From NCBI GenBank assembly GCA_903831545.1, contig CAIKYI010000279.1:1-15335 (forward strand): a DNA stretch of 15,335 bases, given 5' to 3'. The position numbers and the translations under genes are program-made. Below, piece by piece: positions 8,306 through 14,607 of the stretch (positions are counted from its first letter, which is position 1; each line of letters starts with the position of its first letter). This stretch comes from an uncultured Methylobacter sp. GTDB lineage: Bacteria; Pseudomonadota; Gammaproteobacteria; Methylococcales; Methylomonadaceae. Below the pieces are notes generated by a model, which had not been told where the DNA came from, made no database searches, and worked only from the letters and a program-made list of their open reading frames with translations.

Positions 8306-8698
8306 ATGAAAATAATATATGTTTCAACACTCATCCTTTTGTCCTCAATCGTCCACGCTGAAAAATACTACCCGACCGACAACTACGGCAACAGGAAATA
8401 TGGCCAAACTGCTTACGAACGGAACGGCGACCGACTCCTTCCCATTGATAGTTTTGGGAATCGCCGGTCCGGTAGTAGCTTCAAGATTGACGGTAACAAG
8501 ATATCGCCCATCGACGCCCACGGTAACATGAAACAAAATGAAAACTTTTATCGCATCAATAAGGACGGTCGTATCAATGCCACCGACACTTACGGAAACC
8601 GGAAATTTGAGGATTTCAAAATTGAAGGCAATAAAATAGTACCGGTAGATTCTTACGGCAATCATAATCCAAAAAGAATGGGGTACATCAAGAAATAG
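8306..8698 (+). CDS. Secreted repeat protein with PxDxYGN units
   Basis: A 130-residue protein of unknown function. The ATG at 8306 is chosen over an upstream in-frame start because it has GGAG seven bases before it and begins a clean signal peptide (about residues 1-18, hydrophobic, ending VHA before EKYY). The mature part is almost entirely five units with the core [PA]-x-D-x-[YFH]-G-N at residues 23-29, 46-52, 68-74, 92-98 and 113-119, spaced 21-24 residues. Between them are strand-like stretches such as FKIDGNKI and FKIEGNKI. This suggests a small periplasmic or secreted beta-rich repeat protein; no cysteine or lipobox is present. It is the first rightward gene after the control region and looks like cargo rather than replication machinery. 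I do not recognise the family. Confidence 0.75.
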   Translation: MKIIYVSTLILLSSIVHAEKYYPTDNYGNRKYGQTAYERNGDRLLPIDSFGNRRSGSSFKIDGNKISPIDAHGNMKQNENFYRINKDGRINATDTYGNRKFEDFKIEGNKIVPVDSYGNHNPKRMGYIKK

Positions 8699-8789
8699 CC
8701 AGGGGGGCATTGCGCCACTGATGAACTAAGAGAAAACACAGGGAATGTTTTCAGTAGAATAGGGTAATTTTTATGTTGGAGAGTTAAAC

Positions 8790-9518
8790 ATGGCAAACAC
8801 CATCACAATTGAAGATGCGGTCGCACGAATGGTGAATATGGGAGATATTCCCTTAGGCTGTCCTCTTTTGGAATATTTGAATCAGTTGGTAACTGAGGCG
8901 GAAGACAATTACGAAAAAGCCAAAGCACAGAAATTGAGTTCTCAAGAATTAGAGTTGCTGGACTTGTGTGTTAAAGCCAATACGTCAAAATATGAATTTG
9001 CCACGCTGGTTATGAGGCATATTGAATGGGAATTGGACACGCCACCGAAAACATCCCTCCTGAAGGTGTCACCCGATACCGGCAACACAAAAAAGTTGGA
9101 CATGGCCAGTGTTGCTGAGTGGGCAAGTTTTCATTATTTAATTGCTCGTTTCGATTACGAAGAATTGGTTAATAAGAGTAGAGAAATACCCATCACCAAT
9201 TCTGAAAAGGCGGCTGAAAGGATCGCTGGAAATGGCTTAAATCCGAAATCAATAACACGGTTATATGTTTCTCTTGCCTATATGCTTGAAGAATTCATTG
9301 CCGTTAAGCAAGCCAACACAAAACACTTCGGTACAGTTGAAAATATTAATGTTGATTCAGTGGCAGAGCCTTTGCGATTGCGAGCATTAAATTTTAAAGG
9401 AGCAGCCCCTAAAAAAAATGTGGAAAGTGAGGAGCATGCTCAGTTTTATAGCAAAGAAAGTTTTAGATCGACCATCGAAATAGCCATCGCCATGAAAAAA
9501 ATGTTTGGTAAAAATTGA
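8790..9518 (+). CDS. Hypothetical protein, mostly helical
   Basis: A 242-residue cytoplasmic protein that I do not recognise. The start is supported by GGAGAG about seven bases upstream. The sequence is rich in charged helical stretches (about 30-85 and 165-195), has no signal peptide or membrane segment, and ends in a basic helix (MKKMFGKN). The last third (ENINVDSVAEPLRLRAL, then SKESFRSTIEIAIAMKK) has the look of two short helix pairs and could be a DNA- or protein-contact region, but this is only an impression. It lies 91 bases after the secreted repeat gene; a weak GAAAAC/GTTTTC inverted repeat (8732-8752) lies in that gap. Its place in the rightward run before the integrase suggests a role in the element. 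Confidence 0.7.
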   Translation: MANTITIEDAVARMVNMGDIPLGCPLLEYLNQLVTEAEDNYEKAKAQKLSSQELELLDLCVKANTSKYEFATLVMRHIEWELDTPPKTSLLKVSPDTGNTKKLDMASVAEWASFHYLIARFDYEELVNKSREIPITNSEKAAERIAGNGLNPKSITRLYVSLAYMLEEFIAVKQANTKHFGTVENINVDSVAEPLRLRALNFKGAAPKKNVESEEHAQFYSKESFRSTIEIAIAMKKMFGKN

Positions 9519-9837
9519 CCCTCATTTTTTACTTTCAGTAAATCCGACTTACCACCGCTCCCTTAATATAAATATAAAATTTGCATCGTACTAATAGCAG
9601 CCCATAAGGAGGGCCAATGTTACCGGCGCAAAATCAAATCAAAACATACTCTTCAGCTCCTAGAAATCAGTACTGGAGAGTGTCCTTTCTTCCCATGAAA
9701 ATTTTAATGCTGATTGATCGGATGAGGATGTCACTGATGACAATACTTAACCGGAAAATTTAGACGTTACTCTGACAGATTTAATAGCCCTGTCACCGGT
9801 TGAAATATTCTTGCAATCAACAAACTAGGAAATAAAC
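9519..9837 (+). other. Gap with small ORF and possible decayed gene
   Basis: No long frame is present. In the frame starting at 9616, protein-like stretches (KSVLESVLSSHENFNAD, SDEDVTDDNT, LDVTLTDLIALSPVEIFLQ) are separated by in-frame stops at 9661, 9715 and 9748 and end with a stop shortly before the next gene. This could be the remains of a small acidic protein, or chance. A competing 48-codon frame with a strong ribosome site is listed separately. Confidence 0.3.
9617..9763 (+). CDS. Possible 48-residue small protein
   Basis: ATG at 9617 follows an unusually good ribosome binding site (AAGGAGGG at 9606-9613). The frame runs 48 codons to TAG at 9761-9763. The product is basic and methionine-rich at its C-terminal half (MKILMLIDRMRMSL), with no recognised family. 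The ribosome site is the main argument for it. Against it, the composition looks unselected and another frame across the same bases looks more protein-like. Confidence 0.3.
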   Translation: MLPAQNQIKTYSSAPRNQYWRVSFLPMKILMLIDRMRMSLMTILNRKI

Positions 9838-10167
9838 ATGAAAAATCAAAATACAGTTGCACACATCACTCTTCAAGACGGTTCCAGAGTGAGCGCAGAT
9901 TTTTACCGCAAGGTATATAAGCAAGTTATGGATGAATATTCGAATTGTGTTGGTGAGGGGGGATTATCCATTGAAGATATTCTTAGCCCGCGCTTTTTGA
10001 ATTCTTTAACTGAGTATGAATCTCGGCAGGCCTTCAAATGCTTCATAAAATTGGTTGAAAACGGCTCCACCAGCTTTGTATCGGTTGGTTCGGCATCAAC
10101 CGCTTATCAGTATTACGAAGCGATGGAGCCCGTTGAAGTTGAAGAGGATGACCGGTTTCCTTTTTAA
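9838..10167 (+). CDS. Hypothetical protein, 109 residues
   Basis: A small acidic protein of unknown function. ATG at 9838 has AGGA about seven bases upstream. Residues 10-35 look like a strand-turn followed by a helix (ITLQDGSRVSADFYRKVYKQ), and the C-terminus is strongly acidic (EPVEVEEDDRFPF), as seen in small proteins that contact a partner or mimic nucleic acid; that reading is speculative. It has no membrane segment or signal peptide. It sits in the rightward gene run of the element, 72 bases before the next gene, with a strong stem-loop between them. Confidence 0.65.
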   Translation: MKNQNTVAHITLQDGSRVSADFYRKVYKQVMDEYSNCVGEGGLSIEDILSPRFLNSLTEYESRQAFKCFIKLVENGSTSFVSVGSASTAYQYYEAMEPVEVEEDDRFPF

Positions 10168-10177
10168 ATATTGAATT

Positions 10178-10207
10178 GTGCGGGCGTTTCATGAGTTGCG
10201 CCCGCAC
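10178..10207 (+). terminator. Strong GC stem-loop between two small genes
   Basis: GTGCGGGCG (10178-10186) pairs perfectly with CGCCCGCAC (10199-10207) around a 12-nt loop, 10 bases after the stop of the 109-residue gene. No T-tract follows, so it is more likely an attenuating or RNA-stabilising hairpin than a full intrinsic terminator. Confidence 0.5.
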
Positions 10208-10239
10208 TTAACTCCCAATGAATTATGGAGTAGAACCTT

Positions 10240-10521
10240 ATGGATAAAACTAAAGAACGTATTCCCCTGAATAATCGACTTTCCATAACGGCTGAATTAT
10301 TCGTCAGTCTGTTTATGGCGATAGAGGAAAATAAAAGCTTGGTCAAAGGAGGTGAATATTGCGCTAAGAAAATCTGCGGTAAGGATTTTTGGAGTGCTCT
10401 CACCATTGGAGAATGTAAGCAGGCGGGTATTTGTATTTCGCAGTTGGTGAAATACGAAATGCTTAATTTGATAGAAGTGAAACGGAGACATGAATATCCA
10501 AAGCACTATCAATTGAAATAA
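10240..10521 (+). CDS. Hypothetical protein, possible small winged-helix
   Basis: A 93-residue protein; ATG at 10240 has GGAG nine bases upstream. The C-terminal half (about 50-93) runs helix, helix, then a two-strand-like end (LIEVKRRHEYPKHYQLK), which could be a small winged-helix DNA-binding fold. Its position directly before the integrase would suit an excisionase or element regulator. Neither the fold nor the role is established by any motif I can name. Cysteines occur at 41, 46, 59 and 65 without a clear metal-binding pattern. Confidence 0.6.
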   Translation: MDKTKERIPLNNRLSITAELFVSLFMAIEENKSLVKGGEYCAKKICGKDFWSALTIGECKQAGICISQLVKYEMLNLIEVKRRHEYPKHYQLK

Positions 10522-10529
10522 TGTCAATC

Positions 10530-10565
10530 GGTACCTGATCCGCGGTTGGGATTGGGTGCCTTTTT
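10530..10565 (+). terminator. Weak terminator candidate before the integrase
   Basis: GGTACC (10530-10535) can pair with GGTGCC (10555-10560, one G-U pair) around a 19-nt loop, and is followed by TTTTT (10561-10565). The stem is short and the loop long, so this is a weak call. If real, the integrase has its own promoter or depends on read-through. Confidence 0.35.
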
Positions 10566-10590
10566 CAACATCACAAAATGGAGATTTATT

Positions 10591-11775
10591 ATGCCCATCA
10601 TTAAACTAAGCCAATCGTTCATTAACAATAATCTTCAATGCTTGGAAGCTAAAGCGCGGATAGAATATTGTGATCAGGACACACCAGGCCTTTATGTCGA
10701 GGTCAGAAAAACCAGCCCGGGGCAGGGCACCTATTACTTGCGCTACAAAGACTCAAAAGGTAAAACCTGTCATCAGAAGATCAGTAAAGCTAATGAAATG
10801 ACCTTGATCGAAGCCCGTAAAGCGGCCAAAACCTTAAAGGCGGAAATCAACTTGGGTGCAGATCCGAGGGGTGAAGAGAAAGCAAAAAGGGCGGTTCTGA
10901 CTTACGCTGAGTTCTTCACAAACCATTACATGCCTTATGTTAAGGTACGTAAACGCTCATGGAAAACTGATGAAGGGTTTTATCGTTTGCGGTTGAAAGC
11001 CGAGTTTGGTGATTTACGTCTCAATCAAATCACCCGGCAACATATCCAAACCTTCCACACATCAATGAGTGATGAAAACTTGGCGGCGGCCACCTCCAAC
11101 CATTACCTGAAACTGCTGAAACACAGTCTTAATTTGGCCATTGATTGGGATATGCTGGATATTATCAACCCAGCCAGTCGCATTCCGCTATTCCATGAGG
11201 ATAATCAAGTTGAAAATCTACTTTCCGATGAGCAACTGGAAAGGCTTCTGACAGCCTTGAAGACCGATGAAAATAAAATGGTCTGTTTAATCGCCTTATT
11301 CTTGCTTTCAACCGGGGTTAGATTGAATGAAGCACTTCAAGCAAAATGGACTCATGTGGATCAGAAAAATCGCGTGTGGCGTATTCCGGCGGCCAATTCA
11401 AAAAGTAAACGGACCCGTGCAGTGCCTTTGAATGACAGCGCTCTTGAGGTGTTGAATCAACTTACTACCAAAGGAGTCTACGATAATGTGTTCATCAACT
11501 TTCAAACCGGTTTACCTTACACCACCATATCAAAGGTGTGGGGTAGGTTACGAAAGAAAGCGGGATTGCCGCACTTACGTATCCATGACCTAAGACACCA
11601 ATACGCTTCATTTTTGGTGAATTCGGGTCAGACCCTGTTTATGGTACAGCAAATTCTGGGCCATTCCAGCCCTTCGGTGACACAACGATATGCGCATCTA
11701 TCGACTCGGTCATTGCAGGAAGCAGCCAATACCGCATCGGTCATGATCAAGGGGGCGATGGCGACCACGGCCTAG
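10591..11775 (+). CDS. int: Tyrosine recombinase (phage-type integrase)
   Basis: A 394-residue site-specific recombinase that would integrate and excise the element. ATG at 10591 is preferred over the upstream in-frame ATG at 10546 because GGAG lies seven bases before it and the MPIIKLS start is more typical. An N-terminal arm-binding region (about 1-95) is followed by a SAM-like core-binding domain (about 100-195: YAEFFTNHYMPYVKVRKRSW, then ITRQHIQTFH) and the catalytic domain. Catalytic residues are R244 in TGVRLNEA, a lysine in SKSKRTRAVPL, H332/R335 in HDLRH, H358 in LGHSS and the nucleophile Y367 in RYAHLS. All are present, so the enzyme looks active. It is the last gene of the rightward run, as expected beside an attachment site, but no att core or tRNA could be identified. 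Confidence 0.95.
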   Translation: MPIIKLSQSFINNNLQCLEAKARIEYCDQDTPGLYVEVRKTSPGQGTYYLRYKDSKGKTCHQKISKANEMTLIEARKAAKTLKAEINLGADPRGEEKAKRAVLTYAEFFTNHYMPYVKVRKRSWKTDEGFYRLRLKAEFGDLRLNQITRQHIQTFHTSMSDENLAAATSNHYLKLLKHSLNLAIDWDMLDIINPASRIPLFHEDNQVENLLSDEQLERLLTALKTDENKMVCLIALFLLSTGVRLNEALQAKWTHVDQKNRVWRIPAANSKSKRTRAVPLNDSALEVLNQLTTKGVYDNVFINFQTGLPYTTISKVWGRLRKKAGLPHLRIHDLRHQYASFLVNSGQTLFMVQQILGHSSPSVTQRYAHLSTRSLQEAANTASVMIKGAMATTA

Positions 11776-12042
11776 GTTGAGCCGGTTTTTCAGGGGAGGG
11801 CAGTGTCGAAAAAACGCGGATCTCCCAGCCAAACCGGCACAGTGTCTGATTTTCTCAGGCGGGTCGGGTCTCGGTACTGACCCGGCCACCTGGGGCATAC
11901 ACAGCGCAGGGGAAGCGAGTTGGGTGGATCTTCAAAATTTACTACGGAGGACAATTGACATTTACTGTTTAATTTTTTAAACATCATAAAAAGTGTGTCA
12001 GAGATGTAACTCTATTATTTTGACTCCCCAATATTGCTTCAT
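11776..12042. other. Gap after the integrase; inverted repeats and a promoter-like site
   Basis: No gene is supported. GCCGGTTT (11781-11788) and AAACCGGC (11831-11838) form a perfect but distant inverted repeat. CAGTGTC occurs directly repeated at 11801 and 11840. TTGACA (11955-11960) and TAAACA (11978-11983), 17 bases apart, make a fair promoter reading right toward the antitoxin, with GTTTAA/TTAAAC (11967-11982) overlapping the -10 as a possible operator. This is where the integrase-proximal attachment site would be expected, but no matching core was found on the left. Confidence 0.4.
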
Positions 12043-12066
12043 TAGTGCTATAGTGCCTTAGTATAT
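12043..12066 (+). promoter_or_regulatory. Extended -10 promoter with phased TAGT repeats
   Basis: Three 8-bp units, TAGTGCTA, TAGTGCCT and TAGTATAT, follow one another without gaps. An extended -10 element, TGC then TATAGT (12046-12054), overlaps the first two. The site is about 20 bases before the antitoxin gene, so it fits autoregulation by the antitoxin or TA complex, which is usual for such operons. The binding role is inferred. Confidence 0.45.
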
Positions 12067-12085
12067 TAATAACCTGGAGATTAAT

Positions 12086-12367
12086 ATGATGACAACATTA
12101 GCTACTCAACCTAGCGTCAAGGTCATTGGCGCAAACGGACAAATCTCTCTGGGCAAGCAGTATGCTGGTCGACAAGTTCTGGTGGAAGAACAGGAGCCTG
12201 GCGTTTGGCTGGTACGCACCGCTACCGTAATTCCAGACAACGAACGCTGGTTACACCAACAAAAAGCGGCGGTTGATCTGCAAAATGCCTTGATTTGGGC
12301 ACAATCAAATTCACCCAGCGACACCCATATTGATGCCATTTTTGAGGAACTAAATGGCGAAAATTGA
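12086..12367 (+). CDS. AbrB-like antitoxin
   Basis: A 93-residue protein likely to be the DNA-binding antitoxin of a type II toxin-antitoxin operon. Residues about 10-48 resemble an AbrB/SpoVT swapped-hairpin domain (VKVIGANGQISLG, then GRQVLVEEQEPGVWLVR), and the charged C-terminal helix (about 50-93) would bind the toxin. ATG at 12086 has GGAG six bases upstream; an ATG one codon later is equally possible. The gene overlaps the toxin frame by 14 bases, a typical TA layout, and phased repeats sit in its promoter. Domain assignment is by motif resemblance only. Confidence 0.7.
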   Translation: MMTTLATQPSVKVIGANGQISLGKQYAGRQVLVEEQEPGVWLVRTATVIPDNERWLHQQKAAVDLQNALIWAQSNSPSDTHIDAIFEELNGEN

Positions 12368-12679
12368 CAAGGATGCACTGGTCAGGCTTGATCTAAATAA
12401 CCCTGTTTTCCAAGAAAATCTTCTAACACTGCAAAAACCAGAGCGACACGCAGCCTTAGATGCGCTTAACAAACTTCGGCAGATGACATGGAGTCAGGTC
12501 TATCGTGACAATGGTCTCAAGTGGGAAAAATCATAAGTGTTAAGCCTCCGTCTGGAATTGATGCTATCTATTCTTTGCGTATTACTCAGGCATGCCGGGC
12601 AACGGCCTATCGTGATGGTGAATTTATCCGTCTTCTGACTATTGCCTCTGATCACGATAACACTTACGGAAAGAAGTAA
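12354..12679 (+). pseudogene. Frameshifted RelE-like toxin gene
   Basis: The frame from ATG at 12354 gives 60 residues (ending GLKWEKS) and stops at 12534-12536. Reading continues in the -1 frame as IISVKPPSGIDAIYSLRIT...AYRDGEFIRLLTI...DHDNTYGKK to TAA at 12677-12679. The join falls at a run of five A (12526-12530), where one extra A would restore a toxin-like protein of about 108 residues. The N-terminal part (LDLNNPVFQ, then LRQMTWSQVYRDNGLKWE) and the C-terminal part (RATAYRDG-IRLLTI-DHD) together match what I recall of a RelE/ParE-like toxin family paired with AbrB-type antitoxins. Possible explanations are an inactivating mutation, a homopolymer sequencing error, or slippage during translation. 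The active form would probably cleave mRNA on ribosomes or otherwise block growth; this is inferred. Confidence 0.7.
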
Positions 12680-13073
12680 TAGATTTCGGATTTATCAGTT
12701 TTGTAGACTGAACTACTGTTTTGACTTAAACCGTATTCTGCAAGGCAACCCTATAAAAATAGATGCTTTAATCAGGTATTGAAGTCACGACCGTCAGTCC
12801 GTCAGTCGTCGGAAAAAAGTTGCCCGTCACGACTGACCGCTTTAAGGCAATGGATGTAAAAAAAAGAAGTTCAATCGCTCAACTCCTGACTGTCGGAACG
12901 ACCTATCCAGATTTTGCCTTTATCCATTGAAGACGAAAATACAGTTTTTTCAATGGATTTAAGTGCCCCTTTGGACAGTCGTAGCGAGTTACAATCGGCA
13001 ATAATATCTTCATACAACGTCTCATAAGAAACGCCATAAATCGGCTTCTAAGTTTCTCTGGAATTATACCGGG
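12680..13073. other. Gap with repeat copy 3 and a 10-bp inverted repeat
   Basis: No coding frame is supported. Besides repeat copy 3 it contains a perfect 10-bp inverted repeat (ATCCATTGAA at 12922-12931, TTCAATGGAT at 12949-12958, 17-nt loop), which could end transcription from either side although only short T-runs flank it. The tandem CCGTCAGT (12791-12798, 12799-12806) lies next to the copy 3 hairpin. Confidence 0.45.
12801..12871 (-). repeat. Dispersed hairpin repeat, copy 3 (inverted)
   Basis: On the minus strand the 33-bp head runs from 12871 to 12839 and matches copy 1 at 25 of 33 positions without gaps. Its hairpin is the strongest of the three: GTCAGTCGT (12837-12829 read on the minus strand) pairs with ACGACTGAC (12809-12801) over 9 bp with a 19-nt loop. 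It is the most diverged copy and lies opposite in orientation to copies 1 and 2. Confidence 0.65.
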
Positions 13074-13781
13074 TCACCTTGTGGCACCTGCTCGGTTACT
13101 ACCCAATAGATGCACAAAGGCGGCGCGGTCATTGGTCGAGAGTCGAGAGGGGTTAAGGAAGTACCACATGAAGGCATACGCAGGTTGCTCTTCAACCCCA
13201 ACGTGAATAGATTCGCCATAGTCTTGACGCTCGACGGTGCGCGGAGTTAAGTGGCTCCGATATGCCACATGCCCTAATTCATGCCAGAGAGTAAAAGCGC
13301 CGCGTCGCCCAAATGGCGAGGGCCTTAGTTCGTGCATGGCACTGTGGGTAAGTTCGATGCGCCGACCAGTCTCCGTTATCTTACTGCGGGTACGGGGCTG
13401 ATCCATGTTCGCCCCGCCACTAAGGAGGGTGGTTGGGTTCGGGTGTGTCTCGTCTCGCCAGTTCGATCCCGTCCAATCGACACAGACAATGCCGCGGTAT
13501 TGTTCGGCGAACCTAGCTAGAAGCACTGGGGGCAGACGATCGAGAATTTCGCTAATGATTTTTAATTCGTCGCCAGTATGATTACGGACGGATATCCCGT
13601 GAACCTTGGAAGAATTTAGCATCATGTTTTGCATTACCACCTGCTCGTATAACTTGCCGCGTGGATGTTGGATTACAACGTGTCCCTGCTGCTGAGCCGC
13701 AGGGACGCTGGCACAAACATGCACTCCAGCTACGAACGTTTTGCGACGTGGCGCCAACTCGGCGTAGATGGTGAGTGCCAT
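13074..13781 (-). CDS. HELGH metallopeptidase-like protein
   Basis: A 235-residue protein with a zincin active site: WHELGH at 166-171 (ligands H167 and H171, catalytic E168), followed 26 residues later by EEQPAYAFMWYFL (E197/E198 as likely third zinc ligand), the gluzincin arrangement. There is no signal peptide or membrane segment, so it acts in the cytoplasm or is exported by another route. The region before the motif (LPPVLLARF, then GIVCVDWTG) loosely recalls lethal-factor-like effector peptidases; that comparison is speculative. The base composition is clearly more GC-rich than the AT-rich flanks, pointing to separate acquisition. GGAGG lies seven bases before the ATG, and the start overlaps the stop of a 38-codon ORF (TAATG), suggesting coupled translation. 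The substrate is unknown. Confidence 0.75.
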   Translation of the reverse strand: MALTIYAELAPRRKTFVAGVHVCASVPAAQQQGHVVIQHPRGKLYEQVVMQNMMLNSSKVHGISVRNHTGDELKIISEILDRLPPVLLARFAEQYRGIVCVDWTGSNWRDETHPNPTTLLSGGANMDQPRTRSKITETGRRIELTHSAMHELRPSPFGRRGAFTLWHELGHVAYRSHLTPRTVERQDYGESIHVGVEEQPAYAFMWYFLNPSRLSTNDRAAFVHLLGSNRAGATR

Positions 13782-13897
13782 TAGTTGCCCTCCAAAATGA
13801 ATAAAATTACACCCGATTGCTGTTTTGAATGTCTGACATGAGCTTCAAGAGAGCGGCGTTCATAGAGATTGTTGCCTGTTTTGGATTTACTAGACAT
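13781..13897 (-). CDS. 38-residue peptide ahead of the metallopeptidase
   Basis: ATG at 13897 has GAGG about seven bases upstream and gives a basic N-terminal half (SSKSKTG, LYERRSLEAHVRH) and a short hydrophobic end (GVILFILEGN). Its stop overlaps the metallopeptidase start by one base (TAATG), so the two are almost certainly read from one transcript. It could be a partner or inhibitor of the peptidase, or simply a leader peptide that couples translation; nothing in the sequence decides. No family is recognised. Confidence 0.55.
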   Translation of the reverse strand: MSSKSKTGNNLYERRSLEAHVRHSKQQSGVILFILEGN

Positions 13898-13936
13898 TAT
13901 TTTCCCTCATCCTAAAAGCGCAAAGTTACAATTACT

Positions 13937-13965
13937 AAAATAACTAAAGTAAGAAATAGCAACAA
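13937..13965 (-). promoter_or_regulatory. Candidate promoter of the metallopeptidase operon
   Basis: On the minus strand TTGTTG (13965-13960) and TATTTT (13942-13937) are 17 bases apart, about 40 bases before the 38-codon ORF. It is a moderate match in AT-rich DNA, so uncertain. Confidence 0.35.
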
Positions 13966-14259
13966 AGCTCTTCTGATTTAGCTTACAGTTGCAATTTGTA
14001 CACTTTAATTGTGGTATTTACAAGAATTAAATTTGATTTATTTGAGAAATAGACTAGGTAGTATTTTCGAGCGCAAAGGCATATTAAGAATTCCGAAGGC
14101 AATTTATACACTCAGCTTTATCGCCCCCCAGTGGCAAAAAAAATCGGTAAATTACTTATGATCTGCTCAGTAAATCAACCCTGAAAATTTTCGGCCAGAA
14201 AACAGGGGTAATCGCCGCGCCATTTTAAAAACAGCTGTTCCCACGCAAACCTTATTGAC

Positions 14260-14288
14260 TTGATAATGCCAGCGAGTCTATCTATACT
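14260..14288 (+). promoter_or_regulatory. Orphan sigma70-like promoter
   Basis: TTGATA (14260-14265) and TATACT (14283-14288) are exactly 17 bases apart on the plus strand, a close match to consensus. No gene lies downstream in this direction before 14608, so the transcript would be non-coding or a leader. A second TATAAT at 14383-14388 lacks a good -35. Confidence 0.45.
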
Positions 14289-14418
14289 CAAGACAAAAAA
14301 TCCTTTGCTGGACCAGTGAGTTCATGACTAAGAAGATGCTGTTGATCTAGGCAAACTGACGTGTTCACCTGCTTTGCCCTTATATAATGAACTGTATAGG
14401 GAAGTCTGAATTCGTAGC

Positions 14419-14452
14419 CGACAGGCAGGTGTGGGTCCTAACCGGCTTGTCG
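14419..14452 (+). ncRNA. Stem-loop, possible part of a small RNA
   Basis: CGACAGGC (14419-14426) pairs with GCTTGTCG (14445-14452) over 8 pairs with one G-U. Inside, after one mismatch, GGT pairs with ACC. It lies about 125 bases after the predicted start of transcription from the orphan promoter, and no terminator tract follows. A small RNA is possible, but the hairpin may be incidental. Confidence 0.25.
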
Positions 14453-14607
14453 ATTCCAATTGAATGGAGTTTGAGCATAATCGATAATGTGTTTAATTTT
14501 CTGTATTGCCATATAGATAACTGAGCGACTGAATCGTTATGTGTCAGTTTTTATTACGGTGAGCGCGTCCGAGAATTGGGCCGGGTAGGGTGTTTTGCAT
14601 GGGATCA

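Larger units (their letters stand above)
13966..14607. other. Long non-coding gap with orphan promoter and hairpin
   Basis: About 640 bases without a supported gene on either strand. The left half is AT-rich with nothing clear. The right half contains an isolated promoter-like pair and a stem-loop, listed separately. An ATG-led frame of 8 codons at about 14323 (MTKKMLLI) ends at a TAG, and may be a leader peptide, a gene remnant or chance. Confidence 0.4.

Noticed and set aside
11710..11987. Short frames on both strands beyond the integrase
   Set aside because: They overlap each other and inverted repeats, have no ribosome sites and no family resemblance.
4300..12085. Attachment-site direct repeats bounding the element
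   Set aside because: I compared the stretch left of iteron site A with the stretch after the integrase and found no shared core of convincing length, and no tRNA at either end.
13461..13480. GTTCGATCCC, resembling a tRNA T-loop
   Set aside because: It lies inside the metallopeptidase gene, and no acceptor, D or anticodon arm can be built around it.
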